Of a stretch of DNA of 6,781 nucleotides, positions 6,652 through 6,781 are shown piece by piece; position 1 is the first letter of the stretch; each line of letters starts with the position of its first letter. The stretch comes from an uncultured Clostridia bacterium. Its GTDB lineage: Bacteria; Bacillota; Clostridia; Oscillospirales; CAG-272. The notes beneath the pieces were generated by a model. That model was not told the origin of the DNA. It worked only from the letters and a program-made list of their open reading frames with translations, and made no database searches. Both the position numbers and the translations under genes were made by a program. The stretch spans positions 1-6,781 of the forward strand of contig CAMZFG010000044.1 of NCBI GenBank assembly GCA_947306035.1, read 5' to 3'.

Positions 6652-6657
6652 GTCGTT

Positions 6658-6664
6658 CCCTCCC
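6658..6664 (-). promoter_or_regulatory. Ribosome binding site supporting the GTG start of the Mbeg1-like gene
   Basis: Read on the minus strand this is GGGAGGG, with its GGAGG core 7 bases before the GTG at 6651-6649. No ATG or other start with comparable spacing lies near the family N-terminus, so this site decides the start. Confidence 0.75.
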
Positions 6665-6670
6665 TTTCTC

Positions 6671-6685
6671 GCCCCGTCAGGGGGC
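6671..6685. repeat. Short inverted repeat between the rhamnosidase-like tail and the Mbeg1-like gene
   Basis: GCCCC and GGGGC pair over 5 bp around GTCAG. On the minus strand an A-run precedes it and no U-run follows, so it is not a good terminator for the genes here. On the plus strand TTTTA follows, but no gene reads that way. It may be a processing or stability hairpin, or chance in GC-rich DNA. Confidence 0.4.
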
Positions 6686-6687
6686 TT

Positions 6688-6781
6688 TTACGCTTTGATC
6701 TGATAGTGATAAGAGCCGCCGCGCACGGTCTCGGTATAGCCGTTCGGCAGCACGATCTCGGCCTCGCAGCCGTCCGGCACG
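6688..6781 (-). CDS. 3' end of an alpha-L-rhamnosidase-like protein (5'-partial, 30 codons visible)
   Basis: Reading leftward from the window edge, an open frame encodes VPDGCEAEIVLPNGYTETV and then RGGSYHYQIKA, stopping at TAA (6690-6688). The order 'V-P-x-x-x-x-A-x-V/I-x-L-P-x-G ... G-x-Y-x-F/Y' is typical of the beta-sandwich at the very end of GH78 and related alpha-L-rhamnosidases. Only the tail is present, so catalytic residues cannot be checked. Similar beta-sandwich tails occur in other glycoside hydrolases. The stop lies 36 bases before the Mbeg1-like start, on the same strand, so readthrough into that gene is likely unless the hairpin at 6671-6685 has an effect. The frame is confirmed by the good protein pattern and by the absence of stops. 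Confidence 0.6.
   Translation of the reverse strand, partial: VPDGCEAEIVLPNGYTETVRGGSYHYQIKA

Noticed and set aside
6671..6690. Hairpin as a terminator for the rhamnosidase-like gene
   Set aside because: The stem is only 5 bp and no U-run follows on the minus strand. It is kept only as an inverted repeat.

Overview
The window looks like chromosomal DNA from a fairly GC-rich (about 60% by eye) anaerobic Firmicute of the Clostridia type. This rests on strong AAGGAG/GGGAGG ribosome binding sites, a Gram-positive-style signal peptide, InlB B-repeat, cohesin-like and dockerin modules on secreted proteins, and an Mbeg1/DUF2974-family gene. A gut member of the Christensenellales/Borkfalkia or Oscillospiraceae side of Clostridia would fit, but that placement is inference only.

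Left arm, plus strand (1-4733): two genes lie head to tail with almost no gap. The first is the 3' end of a secreted repeat protein, with the tail of an InlB B-repeat followed by a cohesin-like C-terminal beta-sandwich. The second is a 1419-residue secreted mosaic: signal peptide, cohesin-like domain, dockerin with two calcium loops, bacterial Ig-like domain, beta-rich 'GTY' units, three tandem ~80-residue repeats, a long tyrosine- and acid-rich beta region, an OB-fold-like domain, and a C-terminal domain resembling starch-binding CBM26. No catalytic domain is recognisable. The pair are best read as extracellular scaffold, adhesion or carbohydrate-binding proteins that may assemble by cohesin-dockerin contacts.

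Centre (4734-4799): a perfect hairpin with T-runs on both strands acts as a shared terminator for the converging transcription units.

Right arm, minus strand (4800-6781): transcription runs leftward through three closely spaced genes. They are the last 30 codons of a protein resembling the C-terminus of an alpha-L-rhamnosidase, an Mbeg1-like alpha/beta-hydrolase with a GHSKGG nucleophile elbow (GTG start), and a HAD-IIB phosphatase related to eukaryotic-type phosphomannomutase. The gaps are 36 and 19 bases, so they could form one operon. There is no gene-free stretch over 300 bases, and no tRNA, rRNA, CRISPR or mobile element was seen. The most notable item is the domain mosaic of the large secreted protein, especially its triple repeat, which I cannot assign to a named family.
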